DNA of 64,000 nucleotides from Roseateles sp. SL47 (GCF_026625885.1 NZ_CP113068.1:2790001-2854000), one strand, 5' to 3'. Positions 9,970 to 20,943 are shown, counted from the first letter of the stretch. Notes: generated by a model from the sequence alone, not told the origin. Translations and numbers: made by a program.

Positions 9970-12239
9970 ATGACCCTCCCTGTGTTGCCCCAGGCTCTGT
10001 CCCCGGAGCAGGCCGGCCCCTCGGCCGAGGACCTGTTGCCCGAGGAGGATCTGCGCCTGCTGTCCGCCGGGGATCACCTGCGGCCCTGGTTGTGGCTGGG
10101 TGCTCATCCGATCGTCCGGCAGGGCGTGGCGGGGGTGCGGTTTGCGGTCTGGGCGCCGTCGGCCCAGCGGGTCAGCGTGGTGGGCAGCTTCAATGCTTGG
10201 GATGGGCGCCGCCATCCGATGCGGCTGCGGCCGCAGGCGGGCATCTGGGAAGTGTTCGTGCCGGGAGCGGCGGAAGGCGACTTCTACAAGTACGAACTCA
10301 CCGATGCCCAAGGCGCGCTGCTGCCGCTCAAGGCCGATCCCTACGCGTTTCGCGGAGAACTGCGCCCCAGCAATGCCAGCATCGTGAGCGGCTTGCCGGA
10401 CCCGGTGGCGCTGCCGCCTGGACGGGCGGCGGCAAACCGGCGCGAGGCGCCGCTGTCGATCTATGAGCTGCATCCGATGTCGTGGCGGCGCGATGGTGAT
10501 GGCGAGGGTGTCCCGGACTGGGACCTGCTCGCTCGCGAGCTGCCGCCGTATGCTGCCGGGCTGGGCTTCACGCATGTGGAGCTGCTGCCGATCACCGAGT
10601 TTCCATTCGATGCGTCCTGGGGTTATCAGACCCTGGGCCTGCACGCCCCCACGGCCCGCCTGGGGCCGCCGCAAGGGTTGCGACGCTTTGTGCAGGCCAG
10701 CCATGCGGCGGGGCTGGGTGTGCTGCTGGACTTCGTGCCGGCCCATTTCCCGGAAGATCCTCACGGCCTGGCCCGCTTTGACGGGTCCGCGCTGTATGAA
10801 TATGCGGACCCTCGCGAGGGCTGGCATCAGGACTGGCACACCCTGATCTACGACTTCGGCAAACCGCAGGTTCGGCAGTTTCTTTGTGGGGCTGCGCTGT
10901 TCTGGGCGGAGCGGCACGGTGTGGACGGGCTTCGGGTGGATGCGGTGGCCTCGATGCTGTACCGCGACTATTCCCGCCAGCCCGGCGAATGGCTGCCGAA
11001 TGTCCACGGCGGCCGGGAGAATCTGGAGGCCATTGCACTGCTGCGCCACATGAATGAAGTGCTGGGGCGTGAGGTGCCAGGCTTCATCACGATTGCGGAA
11101 GAGTCCACCGCGTTCCCGCTGGTGTCGGCCCCGACGTCTTCCGGCGGCCTCGGGTTCCACTACAAATGGAATCTGGGGTGGATGAACGACACGCTGCATT
11201 ACATGCGTGAGCTGCCCATCCACCGCCAATGGCATCACGACAAGATCACCTTCGGGCTGGTGTATGCCTTTCACGAAAACTTCGTGCTGCCGCTCTCACA
11301 CGACGAGGTGGTGCATGCCAAGGGGGCGCTGATCCAGAAGATGCCCGCCGATGACCGACCGGTGGAGGACATTCCACCACGGGTGATGGAGGCCTGGCGC
11401 GGGCTTACCGGTCATGGATCGAACCCGTTGTGGGGTGTGGAACATGGCGAGCAAAGCGGCGGACAAAGCGGCGGTCCGGGCGGCGGGCAGGGCGGCGCAG
11501 GTGACTCGCTGACCGCCCCCGGCGACTGGCAGCGTTTTGCCGGCCTTCGAGCCTATTACGGCTTCATGTGGGGCCACCCCGGCAAGAAGCTTCTGTTCAT
11601 GGGGCAGGAGTTTGCGCAGCCGCATGAATGGGACTTCGAGTCCACCTTGCCCTGGGCGCTGCTGAATCAGCCAACGCATGCAGGCGTTCATCGGCTGGTG
11701 GGGGCGCTCAACCAGCTCTACCGCCGCTGGCCCGCGTTGCATCGGCAGGAGGCCGAGCCTGCCGGCTTTGAATGGCTGCAGGACCAGGATCGAGAGCAGT
11801 CCGTGTTCGCGTTCGCCCGGCATGTGCCCGATCAGGCCACCGTGGTGGTGGTCAGCAATTTCACGCCGGTGCCACGGGAGGGCTACCACCTCCGGCTGCC
11901 GACGGGTGCGGCGCCGGAGGGCGACTGGTGCCTGCTGCTGGACACCGACAGCCCGGACTTCGCCGGCACCGGCTGGCTCGCGGCCGGTCCGGCGCCGAGG
12001 GCCGAGGCCGGTGGGCTGGTGCTGGATCTGCCGCCGATGGCGACGCTGTTTCTTGTGGATCGTTCCGGGCCGCAGGGGCTGCCTGATGTCGCCACCCCAG
12101 GCATGGCTCAGCCCACCAAGGCCGCATCGCTGCCTGCAGCCGCCCACCCGTCCGATGCTCACGCAGGGTCCGTCCCTGGCTCTTCTCCTGCGTCTTCTCC
12201 TGCCTCTTCTCCTGCCTCTTCTCCCGCCTTGCCGCCCCC

Positions 12240-12243
<4 letters not shown>
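9970..12243 (+). CDS. glgB: 1,4-alpha-glucan branching enzyme with unusual insertion and Ser/Pro tail
   Basis: GlgB introduces alpha-1,6 branches into glycogen. An N-terminal CBM48 (GVRFAVWAPSAQRVSVVGSFNAWDG) precedes a GH13 barrel with nucleophile Asp324 (GVDGLRVDAVASM), acid/base Glu377 (FITIAEESTAF) and third acid Asp445 (LPLSHDEVVHAKG). Two oddities are visible. An insertion at about residues 460-518, ending in a Gly/Gln/Ser-rich stretch (EQSGGQSGGPGGGQGGAG), splits the normally continuous H-x-K-G...W-Q-x-F-A-x-L-R segment. After the C-terminal beta domain there is a ~50-residue tail made partly of four SSPA units. Both probably form flexible surface loops. The stop overlaps the glgX start by 4 nt. 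The catalytic core is intact, so I expect activity. Confidence 0.95.
12181..12228 (+). repeat. Four 12-bp tandem repeats in the glgB 3' end
   Basis: Four units of TCTTCTCCTGCC (with single-base variants) lie in frame and encode SSPA four times at the GlgB C-terminus, just before the glgX start. Changes in copy number would lengthen the tail without shifting the frame. Confidence 0.85.
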
Positions 12244-14372
<2,129 letters not shown>

Positions 14373-14433
14373 GCCCTCGGCGGTGGGGGGACGCTCCGCC
14401 GCCTCTATCCTTCCAGAACACCAAGAGACCTCC

Positions 14434-15957
14434 ATGACCATCGACCTGAACCAGCGCCATTCCGGCGTTCTGCTGCACATCACTTCCTTGCCTGGCCCGC
14501 ATGGCATGGGCGATTTCGGGCCGGAATCGCGGCATTTTGTCGACTGGCTCCAGTCGGCCGGGCAGACCTTGTGGCAGTGGTTGCCCAGCACACCGATCGG
14601 CCCCGGTGAGAGCCCCTATCAAGGCGTCTCCGCTTTCGCCGGCAGCCAGTGGATGGTGGCGCTGGAGCCGCTGGTGGCGCAGGGGTGGCTGGCGGCACCG
14701 GTGCTGCCCGAGGGGGGCTTCAATGCCCTGCGTGTGGACTTCGGCCGGGTGCTGCCCTGGCGCGAGCAGCAACTGCGTGCCGCTGCGGCCGGCTTTTTCA
14801 GCAAGGCCACGCCGGCCCAGCGGGAAGCCTACGAATCCTGGTGCCACTGCCAGCAGCACTGGTTGCCGGACTATGCCCTGTTCATGGCCATCCGCTCGCC
14901 GCGCAACGGGCAGCCCTGGTGGGAATGGCCGCGTGATCTGGCCGCCCGGGAACCTCGTGCCCTGGCCAGTGCTCGTGAGCAATATGCGGACGAGGTGGCC
15001 TTCTGGCAGTTTGTGCAGTGGTGTTTCGACGTGCAGTGCGGTGAGTTGAAGCGCTATGCCAATGAACGCGGTGTCCACATCATGGGTGACCTGCCCATCT
15101 TCGTGGCCCATGACAGCGCCGACTGCTGGGCTCGCCCGGATCTCTATGAACTGGACGACCAGTTCCAGACCACGGTGGTGGCCGGTGTGCCGCCCGATGC
15201 ACTGTCCGCGACCGGCCAGCGCTGGGGCAATCCGCTGTACCGGTGGGACAAGATGGCCCATGAGCACTTCGCGTGGTGGGCCGCCCGGGTGCAGCGGGCG
15301 CTGGTGAATGCGGATGTCTTCCGGATCGACCACTTCCGCGGCTTTGCCGCCTATTACGAGATTCCAGGCAGCAGCCCGGACGCCACGCAGGGCCGCTGGA
15401 TGACCGGCCCGGGCAAGGCCTTGTTCGATGCAATCGCCAAGCAACTGGGTGAACTGCCGGTGGTGGCGGAAGACCTGGGTTTCATCACGCCGGATGTGCA
15501 CGAACTGCGCGACGCGCTGGGCTATCCCGGCATGAAGATTCTGCAGTTCGGGTTCGGCGGTGACGGCTCGCATGAGTTCCTGCCGCAGAACTGGCCGCGC
15601 GCCGCCGTGGCCTACACCGGCACGCACGACAACGACACCGTGCGCGGCTGGTGGAACCAGGCCAGCGCGCGCGAGCGTGCTTTTGCGGGCACTTACCTGG
15701 CCTGCGGTGACCATGACATCCACTGGGCCATGATCCGGGCCTGTGCCAATTCGGTGGCCAATCTGGCGGTGTATCCGATGCAGGATGTGCTGGGGCTGGG
15801 CAGCGACCATCGCATGAACGTGCCGGGCATTCTCGGCGGCAACTGGGGCTGGCGCTTCACCTGGGACATGGTGGGCAGGGAGCCTGGCCGTGTGCTGGGC
15901 CTGATCAGCGCCGCCGCCGGACGGGCACCGATCGCGCTGGCGCACCTGCCGGCCTGA
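14434..15957 (+). CDS. malQ: 4-alpha-glucanotransferase (amylomaltase)
   Basis: MalQ (GH77) transfers dextrinyl units between short maltooligosaccharides, releasing glucose and making chains long enough for GlgP. The start is the ATG at 14434 (MTIDLNQRHSGVLLH), preceded by AAGAGA; an upstream in-frame extension is not family-like. The 507 residues carry nucleophile Asp299 (DVFRIDHFRGF), acid/base Glu346 (VVAEDLGFI) and Asp399 (YTGTHDNDT). It is of the short bacterial/plant D-enzyme type (VLLHITSLPGPHGMGDFG, GESPYQG) rather than the longer E. coli type. It is last in the glg run, although the antiporter gene follows on the same strand. Confidence 0.95.
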   Translation: MTIDLNQRHSGVLLHITSLPGPHGMGDFGPESRHFVDWLQSAGQTLWQWLPSTPIGPGESPYQGVSAFAGSQWMVALEPLVAQGWLAAPVLPEGGFNALRVDFGRVLPWREQQLRAAAAGFFSKATPAQREAYESWCHCQQHWLPDYALFMAIRSPRNGQPWWEWPRDLAAREPRALASAREQYADEVAFWQFVQWCFDVQCGELKRYANERGVHIMGDLPIFVAHDSADCWARPDLYELDDQFQTTVVAGVPPDALSATGQRWGNPLYRWDKMAHEHFAWWAARVQRALVNADVFRIDHFRGFAAYYEIPGSSPDATQGRWMTGPGKALFDAIAKQLGELPVVAEDLGFITPDVHELRDALGYPGMKILQFGFGGDGSHEFLPQNWPRAAVAYTGTHDNDTVRGWWNQASARERAFAGTYLACGDHDIHWAMIRACANSVANLAVYPMQDVLGLGSDHRMNVPGILGGNWGWRFTWDMVGREPGRVLGLISAAAGRAPIALAHLPA

Positions 15958-16049
15958 GCGTCCAAGGGCCCAAGAGCCCAAGAGCTGCCAGGGTCATCAA
16001 GCCCGCCCGCATGGCCGGCGCGACCATGCGGGCATTCCCTTGGATGAAA

Positions 16050-16073
16050 GATTCCGACAACGTTGTCAGAATC
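16050..16073. promoter_or_regulatory. 24-bp near-perfect palindrome centred on GACAACGTTGTC
   Basis: The arms read GATTCCGACAAC and GTTGTCAGAATC. They are reverse complements except for one base pair, and the central 12 bp are perfect. It lies 33 nt before the antiporter ATG at 16107 and 92 nt after the malQ stop. Palindromes with a central CG flanked by conserved half-sites are typical LacI/GalR-family operators. It differs from the TGTAGT-type dyads at malK and glgP, so a different regulator is implied. Confidence 0.6.
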
Positions 16074-16106
16074 AACTCTGGCGTTCAGCGCCGGAGACAA
16101 AACACC

Positions 16107-17336
16107 ATGGGCACCGCAGAGTTGTTCCTGATCGCGCTGGCGGTCACTTTGGCCGTTCCCTATCTCATCTGGCGGCTTGGTGGCACGGATGCATGGGCGC
16201 CGCTGGTGGTGGTGCAGATCCTCACCGGGGTGCTGCTGGGCCCGGGCCTGCTGGGCGGGGCCTTCCCCGAGCTGTTTCATGCGCTGTTCAAGCCGGACGT
16301 CGTACTGGCGCTCAACGGGGTGTCCTGGTGGGCGGTGATGCTGTTTGTGTGGCTGGCCGGCATGGAGCTGGACTTGCGCAAGGCCTGGCTGCATCGGGTG
16401 GAAAGCGGCATCACGGCCGGTCTGGCGCTGAGCCTGCCGATGGCCTTTGGCTGCGTGGCCGCCGCACTGCTGCTGACCATGGGGCAGGCGTGGATGGGTG
16501 GAGCCGCCCGGCCGTGGCAATTCGTGGTGGGCGTGGGCATGGCGTGCGCGGTGACGGCGTTGCCCATCCTGATCCTGCTGATGGAAAAGCTGGACATTCT
16601 TCGCCAGCCGATGGGGCAGCGCATCCTGCGTTATGCGAGCCTGGACGACGTGGCGATCTGGACGGTGCTGGCCGTGATCCTGATGGACTGGGAACGGGTG
16701 GGCCGGCAGATGCTGTTTCTGGTGGCGTTTGCTGCTGCCACCTGGCTGATCAGACGCTTGATGGCGGCGCTGAATCAGGCGGACCGCTGGGTCGCAGGGC
16801 TGGTGTGGCTGACCCTGGTGGCGTTGGGGGCGGACTGGTGTGGCCTGCACTACATGGTGGGAGCCTTCCTCGCCGGTGTGGTGATGGAAGCGGACTGGTT
16901 CCATGAGCAGCAGCGTGATGCGCTGCGCAACCATGTGCTGATGGTCCTGATGCCGGTGTATTTCCTGAGCACCGGCCTGCGCACCCGCTGGGGCGTGGAC
17001 GGCGGCATGGTGTTTGCGGCGGCAGGTCTGCTGCTGGCAGCTTCTGTCTCTGGCAAGTTGCTGGGGGTGCATCTGGCAGGGCGGCTGCTGCGCTGGGGGC
17101 CTGGGGAAGCCGGCATCATTGGCTGGCTGCTGCAGACCAAGGCGCTGATCATGATCGTGTTCGCCAACGTGCTGCTGGACAAACAGATCATTTCTGGAGA
17201 GACCTTCACCGCCTTGCTGCTGATGGCGGTCGGTTCAACGCTGCTGACCATGCCGATGGTCGCGCCGCGACTGGCACGCATCAAGGCGCTGATTCTCCGC
17301 GCCCACCAGGGGGGTGGAACCCTTGGCCAGCGCTGA
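16107..17336 (+). CDS. Cation:proton antiporter, CPA2 family
   Basis: This 409-residue inner-membrane protein has about 12-13 hydrophobic segments and fits the Na+/H+ exchanger domain family. The Asp-Asp pair in RYASLDDVAIWTVL corresponds to the ion-binding DD motif of electrogenic CPA2 antiporters. The start at 16107 (MGTAELFLIALAV) has GGAGAC upstream; the earlier in-frame ATGs lie in or before the palindrome at 16050-16073. There is no C-terminal TrkA-N or USP domain. It follows malQ on the same strand, but the palindrome between them suggests its own control. Sodium or potassium specificity is unknown. Confidence 0.85.
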   Translation: MGTAELFLIALAVTLAVPYLIWRLGGTDAWAPLVVVQILTGVLLGPGLLGGAFPELFHALFKPDVVLALNGVSWWAVMLFVWLAGMELDLRKAWLHRVESGITAGLALSLPMAFGCVAAALLLTMGQAWMGGAARPWQFVVGVGMACAVTALPILILLMEKLDILRQPMGQRILRYASLDDVAIWTVLAVILMDWERVGRQMLFLVAFAAATWLIRRLMAALNQADRWVAGLVWLTLVALGADWCGLHYMVGAFLAGVVMEADWFHEQQRDALRNHVLMVLMPVYFLSTGLRTRWGVDGGMVFAAAGLLLAASVSGKLLGVHLAGRLLRWGPGEAGIIGWLLQTKALIMIVFANVLLDKQIISGETFTALLLMAVGSTLLTMPMVAPRLARIKALILRAHQGGGTLGQR

Positions 17337-17387
17337 CAGCACTAGGGAGCGCGGCGTTGTGCCGCGATCTCACAGTGCGAGCCGCTC

Positions 17388-18581
17388 ATGCATTTACACC
17401 TCTGCTCCGCCGTGTTCGTTGTTCCGCGCGGCGCCGATCTGTATGTTGAACCTGCCGGGCATCGCCTGGCGCCTAGCGAGCAGATCTTCGAGCCGGACAT
17501 CGACCGAAGCCGGGACGACCGACCGTCCCGCAGCGGCACCCCGCAGACCGCGCCCCGCGCCCCACATCTGCAAGACCCTCCACCTCCGTATGCCGACGCC
17601 TTCCACGGCCACGCCGGTGGGGACCTGGCCGGAGTGCGCCGGGCGGACCCCTGGCTGCACGGGGAGGCGTGGCCGGCACCCCTCTATGCGGCTGCCGTGG
17701 TCGACCGGGAATGGTCGCGCCTGGACACGGACCAGGCGCATCGGCCTGTGGATCCCGTCCCTTTGCTGAAGTATCTCGAAGCCTTTGGGGAACTGCTTCA
17801 GGCTTCGGAAGGGCTCCAGGACCTGGCCGGCCGTAGCGAACAACTGCTTCACCCGAAGGTGGTCAGCGCCGTGGCCGCGCTGAGTGAGCCCGCTTGGGCA
17901 CGCGGCGGCACCGCTTCCACGCAGGGCTCCGAGGGCCTGCGCCTGCGCGACGACCTCCTCATTCACTACTGCGAGGTGGTGGCTGAATTGGTGAAGCGTC
18001 ACCACCTGGAGGGCGATAGGGTGTTTGATCGCCTGAGCAGTTGTGAAGACGGGTGCCCCTTGCTGCTTCGGTGGGCGGAACTGGCGCGTTCTGACGAGCG
18101 TGCTGGGGTGGCCCTCGGCACGCTCATGGAGGGGCTGGTTGCATCCAGTCGGCAGCGCGACCCGCAAAAGTACTATCGAGGCAAGCTGCGGGAGCTGGAA
18201 TTCACCGAGCCGGGAACGACCGACAAATACCGCAGCTTCTGGTGCCGGCTGATCCGGGACGGAAACCTCACCTATGACCATCTCGGCACGGCCCAGGTGA
18301 TTTACCGAGCGGCCCTTCAGGATCTCTGGCCCTCGCCGTTCAAGGTGTTCCGCACCCAATCGCCTGCCCGTGCCAGCAAGTACATCAATGCTGCCAGTGC
18401 GTCCAAGGGATATTGGAGTCAGCAGCCCGAACGCATTCGGCCGGCCGGGCTGCCCTTGGGGATCGCCGGAAAACAGTTGGCGACGGCGGCCAGCGTCCTG
18501 TTGGCCCCAACCCTGGGGACGGGCATGCCGTCGGACACGTTGGCCGCATTGCAATCCCGGGCACCCGTGCGAGGGACGTAG
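17388..18581 (+). CDS. Hypothetical protein, 397 aa, no recognised family
   Basis: I do not recognise this protein. It has no signal peptide or membrane segment. Residues 45-80 are Pro/Arg/Asp-rich and probably disordered, while residues ~120-330 look like a folded, mostly helical domain (LLKYLEAFGELLQASEGLQDL, YCEVVAELVKRHHL, KYYRGKLRELEF, YRSFWCRLIRDGNL). The plus-strand frame is preferred because its charged and hydrophobic residues alternate like a soluble protein; the equally long antisense frame is Gln/His/Arg/Gly-rich as expected of a shadow. The ribosome site is weak. A secreted effector or a phage-derived protein is possible but unsupported. Confidence 0.6.
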   Translation: MHLHLCSAVFVVPRGADLYVEPAGHRLAPSEQIFEPDIDRSRDDRPSRSGTPQTAPRAPHLQDPPPPYADAFHGHAGGDLAGVRRADPWLHGEAWPAPLYAAAVVDREWSRLDTDQAHRPVDPVPLLKYLEAFGELLQASEGLQDLAGRSEQLLHPKVVSAVAALSEPAWARGGTASTQGSEGLRLRDDLLIHYCEVVAELVKRHHLEGDRVFDRLSSCEDGCPLLLRWAELARSDERAGVALGTLMEGLVASSRQRDPQKYYRGKLRELEFTEPGTTDKYRSFWCRLIRDGNLTYDHLGTAQVIYRAALQDLWPSPFKVFRTQSPARASKYINAASASKGYWSQQPERIRPAGLPLGIAGKQLATAASVLLAPTLGTGMPSDTLAALQSRAPVRGT

Positions 18582-18614
18582 GGGCTGGGCTAGCCGACTA
18601 GCGGACTCACGAGC

Positions 18615-18645
18615 GAATGGATGAATGGATGAATGGGCGAATGGA
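18615..18645. repeat. 8-bp tandem repeat GAATGGAT, about four copies
   Basis: Four imperfect units (GAATGGAT, GAATGGAT, GAATGGGC, GAATGGAC) fill the gap between the hypothetical gene ending at 18581 and the end of the convergent gene at 18646. It is non-coding and of unknown role. Confidence 0.75.
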
Positions 18646-19125
18646 CTAACGCGCCATGGCCCCCGCATGCGCCATGGCCGCCGCATTGCTCACGGCCGTC
18701 ATCAGCACCGCGGCCGTAGCAGCCCAGGGCAAGCCCACCCGGGCCTCCGCCAGCAGGTGGCTGGGTGCGGGCGGGCTGTCCTGCAGGGGACGGATGCTGA
18801 GGTGTTCGTCCGCGCGAGCCAGCGCCAGGTCGTCCTCCGACATGCCGACGAACACCTGCGCAAAGGCCTGGCTGATGGCGTCCAGCGCCGCTTCGGTGGC
18901 GCGCCGCCAGCGCTTGACCGCTGCGCAGTCGGCCCGCGAGGCCGAAGCCGGGATGACCCAGCGTGCATCACCGCCGGTGATGGCCAGGCAGGTGGTGAAC
19001 GCGTCGACCACGCCCTGAGGGCCGCCCAGACGGGCGTCCAGCACCTGGGTGGCGATGGTGCGGGCGAGATCCCGCTCGTGATAGGGAACGGGCACCCGGT
19101 CCAAGATGACTTCATATCTCCGCAT
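18646..19125 (-). CDS. Hypothetical protein, 159 aa, behind a LexA-box-like palindrome
   Basis: No family is recognised. The start at 19125 is well supported by AGGAAGGAAAG directly upstream. The protein is soluble at first (MRRYEVILDRVPVPYHERDLARTIATQVLD), contains LGGPQGVVDAFTTCLAITGGDARWVIPAS, and ends in an Ala-rich hydrophobic segment (WAATAAVLMTAVSNAAAMAHAG) that may be a helix or membrane anchor. A 24-bp palindrome close to the SOS box lies 34-57 nt upstream and could overlap its promoter, so DNA-damage control is a reasonable hypothesis. It is divergent from the porin gene. Confidence 0.6.
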   Translation of the reverse strand: MRRYEVILDRVPVPYHERDLARTIATQVLDARLGGPQGVVDAFTTCLAITGGDARWVIPASASRADCAAVKRWRRATEAALDAISQAFAQVFVGMSEDDLALARADEHLSIRPLQDSPPAPSHLLAEARVGLPWAATAAVLMTAVSNAAAMAHAGAMAR

Positions 19126-19158
19126 GACTTTCCTTCCTGCTTGCGTACGAGTCGGAAG

Positions 19159-19182
19159 AATACTGGATGGGCATCCAGTATT
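19159..19182. promoter_or_regulatory. 24-bp palindrome resembling a LexA (SOS) box
   Basis: The core is TACTGGATGGGCATCCAGTA (19161-19180), and the palindromic arms extend two bases further on each side, 11 bp per arm with a 2-bp centre. It has the same length and symmetry as the enterobacterial LexA box. It differs at three positions from the E. coli recA operator TACTGTATGAGCATACAGTA, two of which change the CTGT/ACAG arms to CTGG/CCAG. Those arm changes may weaken LexA binding or indicate a different regulator. Confidence 0.5.
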
Positions 19183-19374
19183 TCAATCACCATTCGTCGG
19201 GTGCTGCCATCGTCTGTCAGCAGCAAGAAGCCAGAAGGGTCACCCGGATGGCAGAGCAGCCCACCGGCCCATTGGAGGCGTGGACAGGCCGCTAGCCTGG
19301 GCCTGGGCCACCGGCGCGACGCCGGGGAACATCGGGCCATGATGTCCTCCCGGTCCACCCGCTCTGCATCCCGA

Positions 19375-20598
19375 ATGGCCCGTGCTACGGTCGCTCGTAT
19401 CCCATGCCGCCTGGCACCCTGCGTGGCGCCCAGCCAGTCGACCGCCGTGCTGTCCCTGCCAGACAGCTCCCCCGGCCGCCCCCTGTGGTGCAGCCCCCTC
19501 TGGTGCTGCCCCTCCACGGCGGCCTGGCTTGCAGCCCTGGCTGCAGCGGCGGTCAGTGCGGGCACACCCTCCGTCTACGCCGCCGACACGACCACCCTGT
19601 ATGGGCGCCTGAACGTGGGTGTGGAATCGGTCAGCGGTGGCGGGCAGGGGAGCCAGGCCCGGCTGAGCAACTACCGATCGGTGATTGGGTTCAAAGGCGA
19701 CGAGACCCTCGGCGATGACCTGCAACTGGTGTGGCAGATCGAAGGCTCCGTGCTGGTGGATACCGGCGGTGGCACCAGCCTGGCCAACCGGGACACCCGG
19801 ATCGGTCTGGCGGGTCCGTGGGGCACCGCCTTCGCTGGCGTGTGGACGCTGCCCTACAACGCCGCCAGCGCCAGCTTTGACCCGTTCTATCCCACCACGG
19901 CCGGCTATATGGCGCTGATCGGGAATGGCTCTGCGTCCATCGTCAACAACATCAGCGACACCCGTTCTTTCGACCGCCGCCAGCAGAACGTGGTGCAGTA
20001 CTGGACCCCTGTGTGGCAGGGGTGGTCCGGCAAGCTGGCCTATTCCCCGGGCGAGGACACATCCCCGGTGACCGGTGCCCGGCCGTCGCTGGGGTCGGGG
20101 TCGGTCACCTATGCGGATGGGGGCTTTACCGTCGTGCTGGCCCATGAATTTCACCGCCACTACCAGACGGCCACCAGTACCGACCGGGGCTGGAAGCTGG
20201 GCGCCAGCGGGGCCTGGGGCCGCACGCGCATCGCCGCCCTGTGGGAGCGGCTGGACTATGGCACCGTCACCGGCCGTCTGCGCAGAGATGCTGCCTACGT
20301 GTCGGTGGTACACAAGGTCGATGCCTTCAGCCTGATGGGCGGGTTGACCGTTGCCGGCCGTGGCAAGGGGCCATCACTGGCGCGCATCGGCCACCTCAGC
20401 AGTGGCGACGACACTGGTGCGGCCCAGCTCACCGTGGGTGCGGACTATGCGATGTCCCGCCGCACTTCGGTGTTTGCGCTGGCCAGCCGCATTCGGAATG
20501 ACCACGCCGCCGACTACGACTTCGCCATCAACAGCCCCGGCGCAACGCCCGGATCGCATCCCACGCTGCTGTCGGTGGGCATGCGCCACAGCTTCTGA
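19375..20598 (+). CDS. Outer-membrane porin, Gram-negative Porin_4 type
   Basis: A 16-stranded trimeric general porin is predicted: alternating beta pattern, LYGRLNVGVESVSG at the mature N-terminus, SVIGFKGDETLGDDLQLVWQIE, NRDTRIGLAGPWGTAFAGVW (loop-3 region), and the terminal aromatic signature ending VGMRHSF. A signal peptide with core AAWLAALAAAAVSAG is cleaved before ADTTTLYG. The start is uncertain: in-frame ATGs at 19339, 19342 and 19375 all give an unusually long pre-sequence of about 70 or more residues with Cys and Pro, so a non-ATG start nearer the hydrophobic core is possible. Lying in an alpha-glucan locus it might admit maltodextrins, but it is not a LamB-type 18-strand maltoporin. 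Confidence 0.85.
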   Translation: MARATVARIPCRLAPCVAPSQSTAVLSLPDSSPGRPLWCSPLWCCPSTAAWLAALAAAAVSAGTPSVYAADTTTLYGRLNVGVESVSGGGQGSQARLSNYRSVIGFKGDETLGDDLQLVWQIEGSVLVDTGGGTSLANRDTRIGLAGPWGTAFAGVWTLPYNAASASFDPFYPTTAGYMALIGNGSASIVNNISDTRSFDRRQQNVVQYWTPVWQGWSGKLAYSPGEDTSPVTGARPSLGSGSVTYADGGFTVVLAHEFHRHYQTATSTDRGWKLGASGAWGRTRIAALWERLDYGTVTGRLRRDAAYVSVVHKVDAFSLMGGLTVAGRGKGPSLARIGHLSSGDDTGAAQLTVGADYAMSRRTSVFALASRIRNDHAADYDFAINSPGATPGSHPTLLSVGMRHSF

Positions 20599-20889
20599 TC
20601 AGCCGTGGGGCGGGCCTGGATCGAAGTTTTCGTCCAGGCTGAAGTCGCCGTCCTGCAGGGCGGCCAGCGTGGAGCGCGCCTTGTCCAGGTAGCGCTCCGG
20701 CACGCGGATGCAGGCACCGCCCACCGCGAGGGACAAGAGCGAATGGGCCTGGACCATATGCGTGTCACCGGTCTCGGCCGGGATGCCGGCGGCCGTGAGG
20801 CAGCCGCAGAGCATGTGGGCTTCGGTGGGGGTCAGGTGTCGCGCAGCAATGACGAGATCACCGTCGTTGTCGTCCCGGTGTAGCGGCAT
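20599..20889 (-). CDS. DUF2007-type small protein
   Basis: This 96-residue cytoplasmic protein matches the DUF2007 (putative signal-transducing) family in its pattern: ARHLTPTEAHMLCGCLTAAGIPAE...GGACIRVPERYLDKARSTLAAL. The start at 20889 is chosen because GGAGGA sits 5-6 nt upstream; a start 21 nt earlier lacks this. The stop abuts the porin stop on the opposite strand. The acidic C-terminus (DGDFSLDENFD) is common in the family. Function is unknown. Confidence 0.75.
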   Translation of the reverse strand: MPLHRDDNDGDLVIAARHLTPTEAHMLCGCLTAAGIPAETGDTHMVQAHSLLSLAVGGACIRVPERYLDKARSTLAALQDGDFSLDENFDPGPPHG

Positions 20890-20943
20890 GGCGTCCTCCG
20901 AAGTCAGCATCCAATGCTGCGAGTGTAGAGGCGCGCGCCGGGC

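Noticed and set aside
17394..18686. A 430-codon minus-strand frame over the hypothetical gene
   Set aside because: Composition (Gly, Gln, Arg, His) is shadow-like, while the plus frame looks like a folded acidic/helical protein.
18625..19374. N-terminal extension of the porin frame
   Set aside because: It crosses the opposite-strand gene with a good ribosome site and the palindrome at 19159; it has no porin features.
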